In this document: one piece after another, positions 1 through 10,977 of the stretch
How the letters are laid out: each line of letters opens with the position of its first letter
Numbering within the stretch: position 1 is the first letter of the stretch
NCBI GenBank assembly: GCA_029448655.1
Contig: JACCLO010000066.1
Span: 1-64,000 of the forward strand
Direction of reading: 5' to 3'
Length of the DNA: 64,000 bases
DNA from: Wolfiporia cocos
Taxonomy: Eukaryota > Basidiomycota > Agaricomycetes > Polyporales > Phaeolaceae
The notes under the pieces: generated by a model
Databases searched by the model: none
The model's input: only the letters and a program-made list of their open reading frames with translations
Told to the model about the DNA's origin: nothing
Program-made: the position numbers and the translations under genes

Positions 1-1882
1 TTATTCTCCCCACAGAGAAAAGTTGAATCGAAGTGAAATCAAAAGTGAGGTAGCTAGCCTCGTGACGAATTTTGCGATTGGCGTGCGAAATTGTCGACTT
101 CAATACAGGGGGGGACCGGTTGGAAACCGGTGTAGATTCGGCGATTGTGCGAGAATGCCGAATGAAGTGTGATTTCTGGAAGTCTTGACGACCTCCGCTA
201 CACTTCAAGGGAATGCGTATCAATATCATTTGTCCCTTGTTTTCCTTTCCTCTAACCCAGATTGCAAGATTCAATTGAGTAATCTATTGCGATCTGTTTT
301 GTACGTGGGTGGCTGGTGGAAACAGCGCTGTACCCAATTATTTATAGACGCTTGTCAAACGTCTCTTCCCAAACGGATGGTAATTTCCTTGTCAGGAGAT
401 TCCATTACCGAAGGGGTGCCCCCGTTCAAAGGTCTTATGACATGTGACCAAATGACTAATGCTCATAACCCGAATCCCCTTTTCAGGAGCGAAGACCGTG
501 AGGTCAAACGGGCGCCGATAGATTATGTGAATCTTAATCGACTTGGTAATAGGTATTCCACAGTAATGGTAGTGAATGCGTATATTATACCTAACGTACA
601 TGTTCCTACGTCGAAGAAGAAGGTACTAGTATTGTTTTTCGATTGACTTATTGTACCTAAGACGTAAAGGGTTGCTTATCTATGTGCATAGCGACCCTAA
701 CCAGGTTAGATAACCTGGGAACCAGACCGGTGACGCAGGATTTCCAGAGGCGAATACAAATGCTATTGGACGGTTTCTAAGCTACTTTACAAAGTAAGTA
801 AGCTACTAGGAGCCGCCACTAAAACTACATATTTATCTACTTATTGACTGGGATACCAGGGTACCTGAAAGAGAGCTCATCATCAGCGATCAACGCTGAG
901 TGGTCATGTCTAACACAAGAAGAACGGGGGCATGGTTAGGGGCGCCCTTGTCAGGACGCCGCGCGGAATTTAGCCGACAGGTGTCTTCATCGAAGCGCGC
1001 GACTTCCTTCTAGAAAGAGAGTCGGTGACTGCCAGCGCTTGATAAGCTGGGTCACATGGTTGGGAATAGGATACACAGCCCATTTCCTCGTGGAGATGAG
1101 CTGGAAAGTGGTCGCAGTATTACACCGCGACCGGTCCGCGCTTTAGTGGTAAGGCTTGCCATCTATAGCCACCTGGGTGTCACATCAGGGCTAAAAAACC
1201 ATCCGTCGATCTAAGATCGCGCATTCACGAGCGCTCCACACATCAAGGATGGTGGGCAACGCCGCATGCTTCCGGTGGGGCCCCAACTCGGTTTAACCCA
1301 GGCTCGCACACCGAGCTGCCCGTAGGACTTACGCTATTGGCTACCGCGAGTGACCTCGGCTGGTTTGGCCTTGCGAGCCGCACCACCTCACCACTTGGAT
1401 TCCCCGAAGGAGATCCCAAGCGGGCCCCTTACGCCTGGGGGGCGGCTTTGGAAGATTCCCACACCCAACTAAGGGAATACGCCGAAGCGCATATCCCTAT
1501 GGGGATCCTTACTGGTAGTGTTGGGTCCCTGAACAGGGATTGCCAAGACAGGGGGCTGCGCGCACACAGGCAGACGGTCCCCTTTTCCCAATAGGCGGGT
1601 CTCAACCGCTGGCACCAGCAACTTGTCAGGAAAGCCGGCCGCCTCTCCTTAACCCTGGAGTCCGGGTTTGCAGGACCCTACCGCTGATTAGGCAGGTAGA
1701 GCCCCACTGGGTGGCAGCAGGCCGCTAAACCCGCCGCCGATGTATTCCCATATCCGTAACCACGGAGCATGCATCCTCCTTTGCAGAGGAGCAGCGGCTC
1801 CTGCGCTATCTCAGACACCTGTTGAGTAAAACCCCAGGCGCCACAATTAAGGAGGCGCAGGGGGGTAGGAAGTTCTATCTTA
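1..1882 (-). mobile_element. Internal region of a non-coding LTR element (left part outside window)
   Basis: This stretch lies directly inside an LTR (1883-2982) that reads on the minus strand, and the first bases after that LTR (1871-1881) match the self-primer logic seen in other elements here. It is therefore read as the internal region of a minus-strand LTR element whose 3' LTR is off the left edge. No gag or pol motif is visible in any frame. The open frames at 185-646, 1337-1594 and 1540-1728 run on the opposite strand and resemble no family I know. Positions about 850-1750 are GC-rich. Best description: a large derivative lacking coding capacity. Moderate confidence in the element, low confidence in its extent. 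Confidence 0.5.
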
Positions 1883-2982
1883 TGACACAGAACTCTCTGT
1901 GGGACTCACCAAGCCTGTATCCTACCTCATAGACAAGGCGACTGGGGGAGGTAGAGAACTCAATGCATCATGGATATTCGGAGGTTCTTTCTACGGCGGA
2001 CGCCGAGAAGAATAGAACTGAAGTTAAAGGGCGTCAAGCCCCTACTTATATACATGTTTTATGCGGATGGCACGTGCTACTAACTAGTACTACCATTCCG
2101 GGTTATGTGGCTTTGCCAAGGGGCGAAGCGCTATCTTATCTGATGTTTAGTTACTCTATCTAGAATGGCCGTGGAAGGCCCTAATGGCCGACCCGATCGT
2201 AATAGAGGGATTATGTCTTTATTGTGTTGCTTAACGCGGGCGCAGCCCGGGTATAGGTGAAGCCGGTTGCCGGATACCTTGCGGCATAATGGCGATTGGC
2301 CGTGCTTCGTTGGATGACCAAGGCGGGATGCCGAGGTCGTTATGCTATTGGACCGTTAGGTACCGTAGCATATGATATGTCTGGACCGAAAGGTAACCGG
2401 GACATGTGTTGGTCTTAGCCGTGAGGCGAGGACCGGTATTTGGGCAACGCCGTGATGGCAGAAGCCCGGGACTTGGTGAATGCCAAGTCCGTGGGATGGC
2501 CGAGAAGGCCGAGCCTATAGCGATATTGCCTTGGTGCTAATATAGTACTATTTGGCCGTGTTGGCATTATTATGCGAAGGCGTGGCGCGCCTGAGGTGCC
2601 ATTGTGATCAAGGATCTTATGGCGGTGGGAAGCCGGGAAGGCCGACCCAATAGTACAAGGCCGCAAGGCGCTGTTTGTACATATGGACATTATTATGCGA
2701 GCGTGCCGCGCTCGGCCTATCATTATGATCTAAGATCTATGACGTGGCTGGTCTTGCTCTGACGGGCGAGACCTGTATGACGTATGCTGTAGTGTTGCTA
2801 TTGGACGTGGTTGTACCGTAGCATTACGTAAGCTAGTCATGTGGTTGATAAGCCCAGTTAAGAGCTTGTCGTGGTGGCAATGGGAGTTAACCCGTAGATA
2901 ACTTGTAGTTAGACGTATAAATCCCAGGTAAATTGCTATAATCATAGGAAAAATGCTGTAAGCCCCAGATAAATCTGTGACA
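1883..2982 (-). repeat. LTR (5' LTR of the left-edge element), TGTCACA family
   Basis: On the minus strand it starts TGTCACAG at 2982 and ends CTGTGTCA at 1883. A TATATAA box lies near 2045-2052 and a GGGC/GCCC palindrome follows it. The 5 bp on the two sides differ (TCTTA at 1878-1882, CCCGG at 2983-2987), as expected if this is the 5' LTR of a full element rather than a solo LTR. Its right edge interrupts the Gypsy A RNase H frame exactly at 2983. Confidence 0.75.
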
Positions 2983-4313
2983 CCCGGAAAAATTCGAAGT
3001 ATGGTCGGATCATCTGAACCTAACCTACTTCAAGACGGCTCAGAAGCTCACCAGGAGACAGGCAAGATGTGACACAGATCTAACTGTGGGACTCACCGCC
3101 TAATCCACAAGGTGAGGGGAATAAGCAGGCAAGCAGTCAGAAGGCGCGCAGAAGAGAGGTGAAGTTCTTCTAGGGCGCGCAGCGCCTAGAAGAACAGAAC
3201 TAACGACTAAAGGCGTTAAGCCCTATCTTATATACATGCTTATACTTGATTACGTAAGTAAGGGAATGGTCCTACCCTAAACGTGTTAGTCATATGCTTG
3301 CATAAGGCGATGGTGTCAGTATGGCACCATCCGTATATCATAATGATGCGATAAGGCATCATGCATAGGTATCTATAGTGACCATGCTAGCCAGTAATGG
3401 ACTTAGCCAGTAAGATACGAGGGATGGATCAGAAGATCCGCATACATGGTTACCGGGCCGGAGGCCTGGATCATAATGACGTCATGATTGGAAATGATGA
3501 TGTCATGGAATGTACTAGACCATGGGTCTAGAATAGTGATGCCATTATTGTGTAATGATGGCGTGCTATGGATTGGACTGGGCTGTAGGCCTAGGTCCAA
3601 TGGTGTCATAATTGGTAATGATGACGAAGGGGTTACATCATAGTGATGTCATAGCCAGGGGCTAGACCATATGATGTCATGATGATATCATTATTTGTAA
3701 TGATGGTATCATGGGTTAGAATAGACCATAGGTCTAGTCTTGTGACAGAGTGTCATGTAACATGTCATGCTTGATGACTAGCGTGTAAGCGCCGTGTCAT
3801 AGATGCTTAGTAGCGCGTAAGCACTCTTGGGCTTAGGTAATAACTGTTAGGTTACACCGGCATGTCGGCTTGTACTGATAAGTACAGGATAACTCGTAGG
3901 TATGCGTAATAATACCGGATAAATGGCAATTAATTGCGGAAAAATGTCAGATCTGTGACAAGATGGGCATTATATCTGTCAAGATTTAACTTCTCCATGC
4001 ACCATAAACCAGGAAAAACCATGCTTACTGCAGACCCTCTGTCCAGGAGACCAGACCATGAAGAGGGGGTGGAACTCGACAATAGGAACAATATTCTGTT
4101 GAAACCGGAATTTTTTGTTAACTTTGCGCGAGAATTAGCCATCCTTGCGTTCGAGCCCCTCCATCAGTTGGTAATCCCAGATGACGAACTCCAACGAGAA
4201 ATACACAAAGCATTGCTAGACAACGAGGTAACCAAGGACTACAAAGGCCTATTGGAGTCAGGACCTCACGAATTCGGCAAGTCTCTCAGAGACTGGAACT
4301 ACGAGAATGGTCT
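2983..4313 (+). pseudogene. Gypsy A pol, RNase H segment (interrupted)
   Basis: Positions 2983-3069 and 3966-4313 encode the end of a Ty3/Gypsy RNase H and the linker to integrase, including the typical WSDHLNL and ARWALYLSRF stretches followed by HHKPGKTMLTADPLSRR. A solo LTR sits between the two parts, flanked by a direct AGATG repeat, and the reading frame continues across it when one repeat copy is discounted. Reverse transcriptase and gag are missing because the left-edge element cuts in at 2982. The frame then runs to 4313, where a second insertion begins. This is an old autonomous element now in pieces. Confidence 0.88.
3070..3960 (-). repeat. Solo LTR, TGTCACA family, 891 bp, TSD AGATG
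   Basis: Minus-oriented LTR flanked by exact 5-bp duplications AGATG (3065-3069 and 3961-3965), inserted in the Gypsy A RNase H codons. Ends are TGACACAG and CTGTGACA on the plus strand. The U3 part (3440-3720) contains a perfect CRE-type octamer TGACGTCA at 3477-3484 and several degenerate TGATGTCA copies. It resembles the LTR at 8633-9505. Confidence 0.93.
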
Positions 4314-4877
4314 TGTCACAAATTATTCCACTAATAGTTTGGACTCCCTCGCTATAGGACGCACGCGCGGCGCTAGGCGTACGCCGCGTCCTCTGCGCTG
4401 TAGCCACCTCCGGCGTCTCCCAGTTATTGCAGGTCACCTGGTCGTTTGGTTAGCGCTGTAGGGTAGCGCGCGCCTCAGGTACCGTCACATATGGTCACAT
4501 TGTTACATGTCTCGTTACCTAGCACATGACCCATTAGATAGCGGTGCACAGACCACGTCTTTAGGGCGGTCTCGGTAGTATACACAAGCATGTATATAAT
4601 ACGACGAGATGCGGGCTTACACCCCATCTCTCAGATTCTCGACAATGGTGTATCACCCTTTCTCGCTTATAGCTGTGTGATCTCCTGGCCCGGGGCCCGT
4701 ATCTCTCCTACCTTGTCTGTGAGGGTTATCAGCTATGTCGGCGTACACTAGGAATGCGGGGATGCCCCATCCATGTAGCCTCTGCGCTCACCTCTGGTTG
4801 GTGCCTTATGGCCTCGATTGTAGGCCTGTATGGATCCCCCTGAGCCCAGGGGTCGCACAGACAGTGAGTCTGTGACA
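4314..4877 (+). repeat. 5' LTR of the TRIM-like element
   Basis: 564 bp, TGTCACA...TGTGACA. TATATAAT box at 4593-4600. A palindrome with arms GAGATG and CATCTC surrounds the CTTAC loop (about 4606-4630). The predicted transcript start overlaps 4626-4637. At the 3' end, a CACAGAC/GTCTGTG hairpin occupies roughly 4856-4874. Confidence 0.9.
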
Positions 4878-4890
4878 TAATCTGAGAGAT
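4878..4890 (+). promoter_or_regulatory. Putative self-priming primer-binding site
   Basis: AATCTGAGAGAT at 4879-4890 is the exact reverse complement of ATCTCTCAGATT at 4626-4637 in the same LTR, about 26 nt after the TATA box. No TGG-initial tRNA-complementary site is present. Tf1-type elements prime minus-strand synthesis from the cleaved 5' end of their own mRNA in this way. Confidence 0.75.
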
Positions 4891-5637
4891 ATCTTACCTC
4901 CCCTCCGGCGCCACCTGCGCTGGGGCCGAGGGTTCTCCACGTACAGGGTGCCATGGCAACGCGGCGGGGCAGCCTCTGGTAGAAGCGCCAGAGGTCCGTA
5001 GTCTTACGAGCCCCCACGAAGCGTTACACCAGGCGAAGTACCCGTGCGGAGTGAGCAAGCAAGTCCGCCCCCTTTCGAACGCAAGGTAGAAGGGGTCAAC
5101 CGACGTAAGCCCCGTTTGAGGACCCGCCGCCGTCACCCCTGCAAAGGGAATGCGCGCGCGTGTGGAGGTCTAGGGCAGTCCGGCCACTTACCCCTGGGCG
5201 GCAGGGTATCACCAAGAACTGATGATCAGTGGGTATGCGAAGGGAACCCGCAAGGGTCTCCAACCCCACACCGACGATCACAAAGGTCAGAAAGCAATCC
5301 TCGACGACCGACTACTTCTCCGACAAAACCAACCACATACCCCGAGGTCGGTGCGCCACGTCCATCTATGTCGGCGTCAGTCCTAGGAGGCGGAATGAAC
5401 AAGCATTACCACAACCTCCGATGGGCCCGCTCACCTCTGGAGGGCCTCGTTCACTCACGTTGCGGGATGGGGGGACGTTTTCTTCACTCCTCCACCGGCG
5501 GACGGACCGTGCACACGGACGCTCCCCACCTTACGTTGCAAAGGATGGGCCGTGTGTCAAACAAGCAACCAAGGATGCGAGGGTCGTAGGAAGATAGGTA
5601 GAACGTCAGGGACGACGTTTTTCGAGAGGGGGGGTAA

Positions 5638-6204
5638 TGTCACAGACTTATTCTACTAATGCAGGTTTGGACTCCCTCGCTATAGGACGCACGCGCGGCG
5701 CTAGGCGTACGCCGCGTCTCTGCGCTGTAGCCACCTCCGGCGTCTCCCAGTTATTGCAGGTCACCTGGTCGTTTGGTTAGCGCTGTAGGGTAGCGCGCGC
5801 CTCAGGTACCGTCACATATGGTCACATTGTTACATGTCTCGTTACCTAGCACATGACCCATTAGATAGCGGTGCACAGACCACGTCTTTAGGGCGGTCTC
5901 GGTAGTATACACAAGCATGTATATAATACGACGAGATGTGGGCTTACACCCCATCTCTCAGATTCTCGACAATGGTGTATAACCCTTTCTCGCTTATCGC
6001 TGTGTGATCTCCTGGCCCGGGGCCCGTATCTCTCCTACCTTGTCTGTGAGGGTTATCAGCTATGTCGGCGTACACTAGGAATGCGGGGATGCCCCATCCA
6101 TGTAGCCTCTGCGCTCACCTCTGGTTGGTGCCTTATGGCCTCGATTGTAGGCCTGTATGGATCCCCCTGAGCCCAGGGGTCGCACAGACAGTGAGTCTGT
6201 GTCA
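5638..6204 (+). repeat. 3' LTR of the TRIM-like element
   Basis: 567 bp, about 98% identical by eye to the 5' copy. Differences include GAGATGCGGG versus GAGATGTGGG in the palindrome loop and GTGACA versus GTGTCA at the end. It is preceded by the purine tract and followed by the GGTCT duplication. Confidence 0.9.
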
Positions 6205-7536
6205 GGTCTACTCTTGTACCATAACAAGATCTACGTTCCCAAGGCACCAGAAGAGCTTAGAAATAAGGTCTTACAATTACACCATGACCACCCTACTGCA
6301 GGGCATATGGGGAGATGGAAGACATACAAACTCATCTCACGTAATTACTGGTGGCCAGGACTAACCAACTCGGTAAAGAAATACATACAGGAATGCGACA
6401 CATGCCAGCAAATGAAGAATCGCCCGCAAAAGCCATATGGACCCCTGATACCTAACGAAGTACCAGAAGCCCCATGGGAGATAATAACCATGGATTTCAT
6501 TATGTACCTACCCAAGTCGAAGATAGACAACAAGGTGTATGACGGAATCATGGTTGTAGTCAATTGCTTGACCAAGCGAGCATGCTTCTTCCCCATCTCC
6601 AGCAAATTCGGAACAAAGGATCCCGTAAGAGTCCTATACAGAAGGTTTTACCCAATACATGGGCTACCTAAACGTATCATTTCCGATCACGGAGTGCAGT
6701 TTGCATCCAAACTATTCGGCGAATGGTGTAAACTGCTAGGGATAGAACATGCCATGACTATGGCATATCACCCACAGGCAGATGGACAGATGGAAAGAAT
6801 GAATCAGACACTTGAACAATACCTCAGATGCTATGTAAACTCGTATTGCAAAGACAATTGGTCTCAATTCCTGCCTACGGCGGAATTTGCATACAACAAC
6901 GCAGCGTCAGAGACTACCAAGATGTCACCATTCTACGTCGAGTTGGGAAGGCACCCAAAGGCTGGGCCAGCAGATTTAGCTATTCAGGCAAAAGCAGACC
7001 TTAATGAAATTGCAACCGATCGTTGGAACGCTCAGGAGCAAGCCAAAGCCGCAATGCAGTTAGCAGCTGACAGTATGAAGTGGTATTACAATCAATCGAT
7101 CCAGAAAGTACCCTTCAAGGTTGGAGACAAGGTTATGATAGACGTAAGGGATTACCAAACATCCGAAAGAAGTTTGGCCCCCAGGTACACCGGCCCGTTC
7201 AAAATAGTCGAACAACTGTCACCCGTGACTTTCAGACTACACATGGATGGCCAATACCGAGCCTATCACCCGGTCTTCCATGCGTCAAAGCTAACACCAT
7301 ATACCGGCAAGGAAGAAGCTCCAGAACCAGATAAGTCAGGAGAATACGAAGTGGAGCAAATACTCAACCACAGATTCACACCCTCAGGAAAACTACAATT
7401 CCTGGTGCGATGGTTAGGGTACTCCATGGGAGAAGACACATGGGAATATGAAGATGACTTCGTCAACACTAAGGAGTTGGTAGACGAATACAAGGCAGAA
7501 CATGCCCTTAACGCACATACCGCTCCGCGAAGATGA
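6205..7536 (+). pseudogene. Gypsy A integrase with chromodomain
   Basis: The frame continues from before the TRIM insertion. It has an HHCC zinc-binding head (HHDHPTAGH ... CDTCQQ), a DDE catalytic core with the first Asp in ITMDFIMYLP, the second in IISDHGVQFAS and Glu in DGQMERMNQ, a GPY/F-type module (YTGPFKIVEQ), and a chromodomain (YEVEQILNHRF ... FLVRWLGYS ... DTWEYEDD). The segment itself is undamaged. It ends at TGA (7534-7536), after which the same frame stays open into a dUTPase-like region. The product would insert element cDNA, with the chromodomain guiding it to marked chromatin. The element is dead as a whole because of upstream insertions. Confidence 0.93.
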
Positions 7537-8268
7537 CACACCCACAATATTCAAGTATTCGAACCAGATGACAACCCAGACTGGAAAGTTGGGGATTGTT
7601 ATCTATGGCCAGATGATTGGCCACTGCAGAGAGGTGAATTTACTCCGGAAGAATGCAAGAAAGTACGGAAGTGGTTAGTACGGGACAAATTCGGCAACTC
7701 CGTAGAAGAAGGCACTTGCTTCAACGAATATCTCGAATTCGCAGTAGGACCCCAGGGCACATATCCAGAAAGAGGCACTGAACATGCCACCGGATTTGAC
7801 ATCTACTCAGCCGAAGCTACCAGGATAAACCCTCACACCACCATGCTCGTGAAAACAGACCTAAGAATCCTATTCCCTTATGGATTCAGCGGCAAACTGG
7901 AGACACATTCTAGCATGGCGAAGAAGGGCATACAGGTACAAGGCAGAGTCATAGACTGGGATTACTGTGGAGAAGTGATAGTCATGCTCTACAACTTCAC
8001 CGGATATCCATACATGGTTAACCATAGGGACAAGATAGCACAATTACTTCTGCAACCTGTCCCTCAACCAGAAATCCACCATAGTACAACCTACATGTAC
8101 AATCAACAATACTTGAAGGACACAGCTCGTGGTGACAAAGGCTTTGGTCATACTGGTAGACACTTGGGAGAAGTCAAAATACTCCCTCATGACTATGAGG
8201 ATTGGGACCGCCTGATGGAGCCCTCAGCGAGCAAGTGGCAAGATGTCGAACCACCGATCACCGAGTAA
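7537..8268 (+). pseudogene. Gypsy A C-terminal dUTPase-like domain
   Basis: The frame of the integrase stays open for 243 codons after a single TGA. The region shows the ordered dUTPase motifs: ATGFDIYSAE (motif 1), a degenerate motif 2 with THSSMAKKG where SGxA-type enzymes have PRSG, GRVIDWDYCGEV (motif 3), DKIAQLLL (motif 4) and RGDKGFGHTG (motif 5). A domain of this kind would hydrolyse dUTP and limit uracil in cDNA. Its placement after the chromodomain is unusual. The missing motif 2 arginine suggests altered or lost catalysis. The TGA could be a CGA-to-TGA transition joining what was one polyprotein. Stop at 8266-8268. Confidence 0.85.
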
Positions 8269-8290
8269 CCTTTGCAGGGACCGCAAATCT

Positions 8291-8304
8291 TGAAGAGGGG
8301 GTAA
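8291..8304 (+). promoter_or_regulatory. Polypurine tract of Gypsy A
   Basis: TGAAGAGGGGGTAA directly abuts the 3' LTR start TGTCAC at 8305. It marks plus-strand priming and fixes the LTR boundary. The two non-autonomous elements at 5624-5637 and 62880-62892 (minus) have equivalent tracts. Confidence 0.85.
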
Positions 8305-9692
8305 TGTCACAAATTTTCCTATATTTTTCCCTATTTTTCCTAGACTTGTAGTCCAGTTTGTAGCATAGTTAGCGTAGCACGGATACTTGTAGATCACGTG
8401 ACCCAGTAGAACTAGATGCCGACGGAACCTTCTAGCAGGTTCCATCCCATTCCACAGATATCACATGTTAATGCTCATATGTGTGACCGCTGACTCATTA
8501 CACTTGTAGAGTCACCTGCCATCTGACTCATTCATAGTCATAGCGCATACGTTATCACTTACGGTCACATGCAACCTGACTCATACCATAGTACCGTAGG
8601 TCCTAGTAGTATTAGGGGTCTTGTATTGCATGTGTCACAGTATTATCTAAACGCCCTATTTTTCCGCTATCCGTAGCCATTTATCCGGTATTTATACGCA
8701 TAACTACGAGTTATCCAGTACTTATCCCATACGGCTATAACCTTACGGTTATTATTGCCCTTACGGCTTCTCAACGTACGCTTATGCGCTACTAAGCTAG
8801 AATGACACAGCGCTTACACGCTAGTCATGCCCCATGACACGTCCGGCTTGCAACCGTACCACGTCATAACCTACGTCATGGACTAGACCTACGGTCTTGT
8901 CCAGACTATGATATCATCATGATGTCACCACCATCATATGTCTAGGTCCCGACCTATGTATAGACACATGGCACCATACTGGCATCATACCCTCGTCATC
9001 AGTCTAGCCCTCGGGCTTACGACCAATGGCACTAATGGCTCGGCGCTCCGCCTTAGTCATTCCCCGGGATACAGCCTATGGCAGTTACCCCTCAAGACTC
9101 GGCCTTCGGCCTTGTCGTCATACTGGTCTCAACCGCCCCCATGTGAATGTCTACAGGTAATATGATAGGTTCGCCATTACCGGCTTACCACGGTCTATTT
9201 CTAGCACAATCACACATCTATGCCTTATGCCGATACCGTACCAGTATCACATGCTAACCCTTCTATTCGTAGATGGATCTTCCTTCCGTTGATGGTTACT
9301 CAGCCACAACGCCATACTAGGTACATACTGTATAGTAGTACCAAACATGTATATAAGATAGGGACTAAGCGTCCTATACGTCTTAGTTCTATTCTTCTAG
9401 GCTATGCGCCTAAGAATCCTCTCACTTAGCTGCACTAGAATAGTCTACCTTACCTCCCTCCCCACTGGAGGATAAGTGGTGAGTCCCACAGACTGTTCTG
9501 TGTCAGCATGTATATATACTGGAACAGTCTGAGCGTTACAACTCAGTTCTGTTCTCCTCGATATTGAGCTACTGCCTAACAAGCAACCTCATCGCTCATA
9601 CACTTTTACTTGCTATCTCTTCTTGTGTGTGTATACCTCTAAGCCGCCCTCAAGAAACACTATTAGTGAGTATTAGGTTTGGGTTTGTGTCA
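8305..9692 (+). repeat. 3' LTR of Gypsy A, interrupted by a nested solo LTR
   Basis: About 510 bp of LTR (8305-8632 and 9511-9692) surround the nested LTR 8633-9505. It starts TGTCACAAAT after the purine tract and ends TGTGTCA at 9692. The nested insertion lies immediately before the TATATATA box (9511-9518). The usual CTGAG...CTCAG palindrome and TTCTC motif follow. Confidence 0.85.
8633..9505 (+). repeat. Solo LTR, 873 bp, TSD GCATG, nested
   Basis: Flanked by GCATG at 8628-8632 and 9506-9510, inside the Gypsy A 3' LTR. Starts TGTCACAG and ends CTGTGTCA. TATATAA box at about 9351. The U3 carries ATGATATCAT/ATGATGTCA motifs like those of 3070-3960. Confidence 0.93.
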
Positions 9693-10137
9693 CCGTGATC
9701 CGTGATCGGGATTGGGTTGCCAGCCAATAGCAGTAAAGCCTGTTGGCTATACTTAGCTATGGTGCCATAGTTGCATGAGCATGGTGTGCTCATGATGTCA
9801 TAGGCAGTGTGCCTTGATGATGTAGTGGTCTAGCTAGACTGGCTAGACTGGGTGACGTAGTGGTGACGTGTCTGTCATGGTGACATATGTCGTGACTTGC
9901 TTCTGGTGTTATCCATGTGGATTGATAGGCCGCGTGGTTGATAGAAGAGCTTGACTAATAGTCTATGACTAGCGTGTCGCATGTGTCGTATCAGCTTAAT
10001 AGTGTGTAAGTACCTTGTGTAAGTGATAAGGGTTGGCAATGGGATAAGTCCCTGATAACTGATAGGTAGACGTATAAATCCTAGAATAATTGCTATAAAT
10101 AGCAGAAAAATGGCCATGTCCTGTAAATACTGTGACA
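9693..10137 (-). repeat. Truncated minus-oriented LTR
   Basis: The right edge reads CTGTGACA at 10130-10137, and the preceding AT-rich sequence resembles the U3 start of 1883-2982 (repeated AAAAAT and GATAAATCC-like motifs). The R and U5 part is absent. No TSD can be assigned. 10138-10172 is a short unassigned spacer. Confidence 0.6.
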
Positions 10138-10172
10138 TGGCACAGACTAGTCAGTCTTAATGATGCAGCAAG

Positions 10173-10612
10173 TGTCACAGATTTTGGGTCCCCTTCAGTA
10201 ATCAAACCAAGGCACTAGTGGTACTGAAGTCACATGATGGTTTGGCCCTCATCAGGTAGTATAGCGGTATAACATCTAGCATAGCGTGGCACCCTAGAGG
10301 CACATGACTTGCTTACATATACAGAGGCTGTGTAGATAGTGCATGGACCCTTACGTTAGGGTAGGCCCTAAGGCCCACCTGCGCTCATCCTCATGTATAT
10401 ATAGTATGTCGTCTGAGGCTTACACCTCAGACTTGTCAATCTCGTTGTTGGGGGCGTTTCCCCTCTTAGCTGGCATTCTTAGTCTTGCTGGTCTTGTGTG
10501 CCCACCTCGCCTCGCTATGGCCCCAAGGCCCCTTAGCAACTAGGTGTTGTACTCTACCTATTCGGTATTGGGGGTATATTAGATGGTAGTGAGCCTATGC
10601 CACTTTGTGACA
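10173..10612 (+). repeat. LTR, 440 bp, no TSD found
   Basis: TGTCACAGAT...TTTGTGACA with a TATATATA box near 10395 and a palindrome at 10411-10432 (arms GTCTGAGG/CCTCAGAC). It is closest in layout to the solo LTR at 18114-18581. Flanking pentamers GCAAG and AGCTC differ, so it may be a recombined junction. Confidence 0.75.
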
Positions 10613-10746
10613 AGCTCCTTGTAATCCTTAGTGACCTTGTTGTCTAGCAATGCTTTACAAATCTCTCGGAGTATCGGTTCATCCAATTCTGGCACCACAT
10701 GGGAGGTATCAAGAGCCATTGCCATGAACTCTCGCTCGAAAAATTC
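10613..10746 (-). pseudogene. Short Gypsy pol fragment, antisense
   Basis: On the minus strand this encodes KALLDNKVTKDYKEL and upstream residues that match the RNase H-integrase linker of Gypsy A (about 4140-4260 on the plus strand), in the opposite orientation. It is a remnant of a second copy of the family, cut by LTRs on both sides. Confidence 0.8.
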
Positions 10747-10977
10747 TGTCACAAATCTAGGTCACGCTAGATACTAGGACGTTATGGAGCAGTAACTAGG
10801 GTATATTCCCCCTAAGGTGGTGACCTGAATACAATAGGCACCAAGCATGGGAATATGAACTGCAGATATAGCCGGACCCTTGATAACAGCCAAGCTGTTA
10901 TCATAGCCCTTTTGGGGGAGTGGCTATATTGCCACTCATGAGCACATTGCATTGGGTCCATGGTGCGTCTTGTGATA
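10747..10977 (+). repeat. Small-type LTR (family B), 231 bp
   Basis: Homologous to the 254-bp LTRs at 62626-62879 and 63291-63544 and to 19162-19406. Shared landmarks are GGGAATATGAACT, the GATAACAGC/GCTGTTATC palindrome at about 10882-10902 and GCCCTTTTGGGGGAGTGGC. It abuts the Gypsy fragment without a recognisable target duplication. Confidence 0.75.

Larger units (their letters stand above)
4314..6204 (+). mobile_element. Complete non-autonomous LTR retrotransposon (TRIM-like), TSD GGTCT
   Basis: Two near-identical direct LTRs (4314-4877 and 5638-6204) enclose 760 bp. The whole is flanked by GGTCT at 4309-4313 and 6205-6209 and splits the Gypsy A integrase frame, which resumes in register after the right copy. 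A purine tract GAGAGGGGGGGTAA lies immediately before the 3' LTR. A 12-nt putative primer site (4879-4890) is 1 nt inside the 5' LTR. The internal open frame (5044-5589) is basic and Pro/Arg-rich with no gag, protease or RT motif, so the element must borrow proteins. Gypsy A, with the same LTR ends and the same type of purine tract, is a plausible donor family. Confidence 0.93.

Noticed and set aside
841..1740. GC-rich block considered as an rRNA or structured RNA gene
   Set aside because: No conserved rRNA core motifs are present, and its position directly inside an LTR explains it better as element interior.
5044..5589. Open frame inside the TRIM-like element as a real gene
   Set aside because: Composition is Arg/Pro-rich with overlapping open frames on both strands typical of GC-rich sequence, and there is no retroelement motif.
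10168..10617. Target duplication for the LTR 10173-10612
   Set aside because: Flanks GCAAG and AGCTC differ, so a junction by recombination is more likely than a simple solo LTR.
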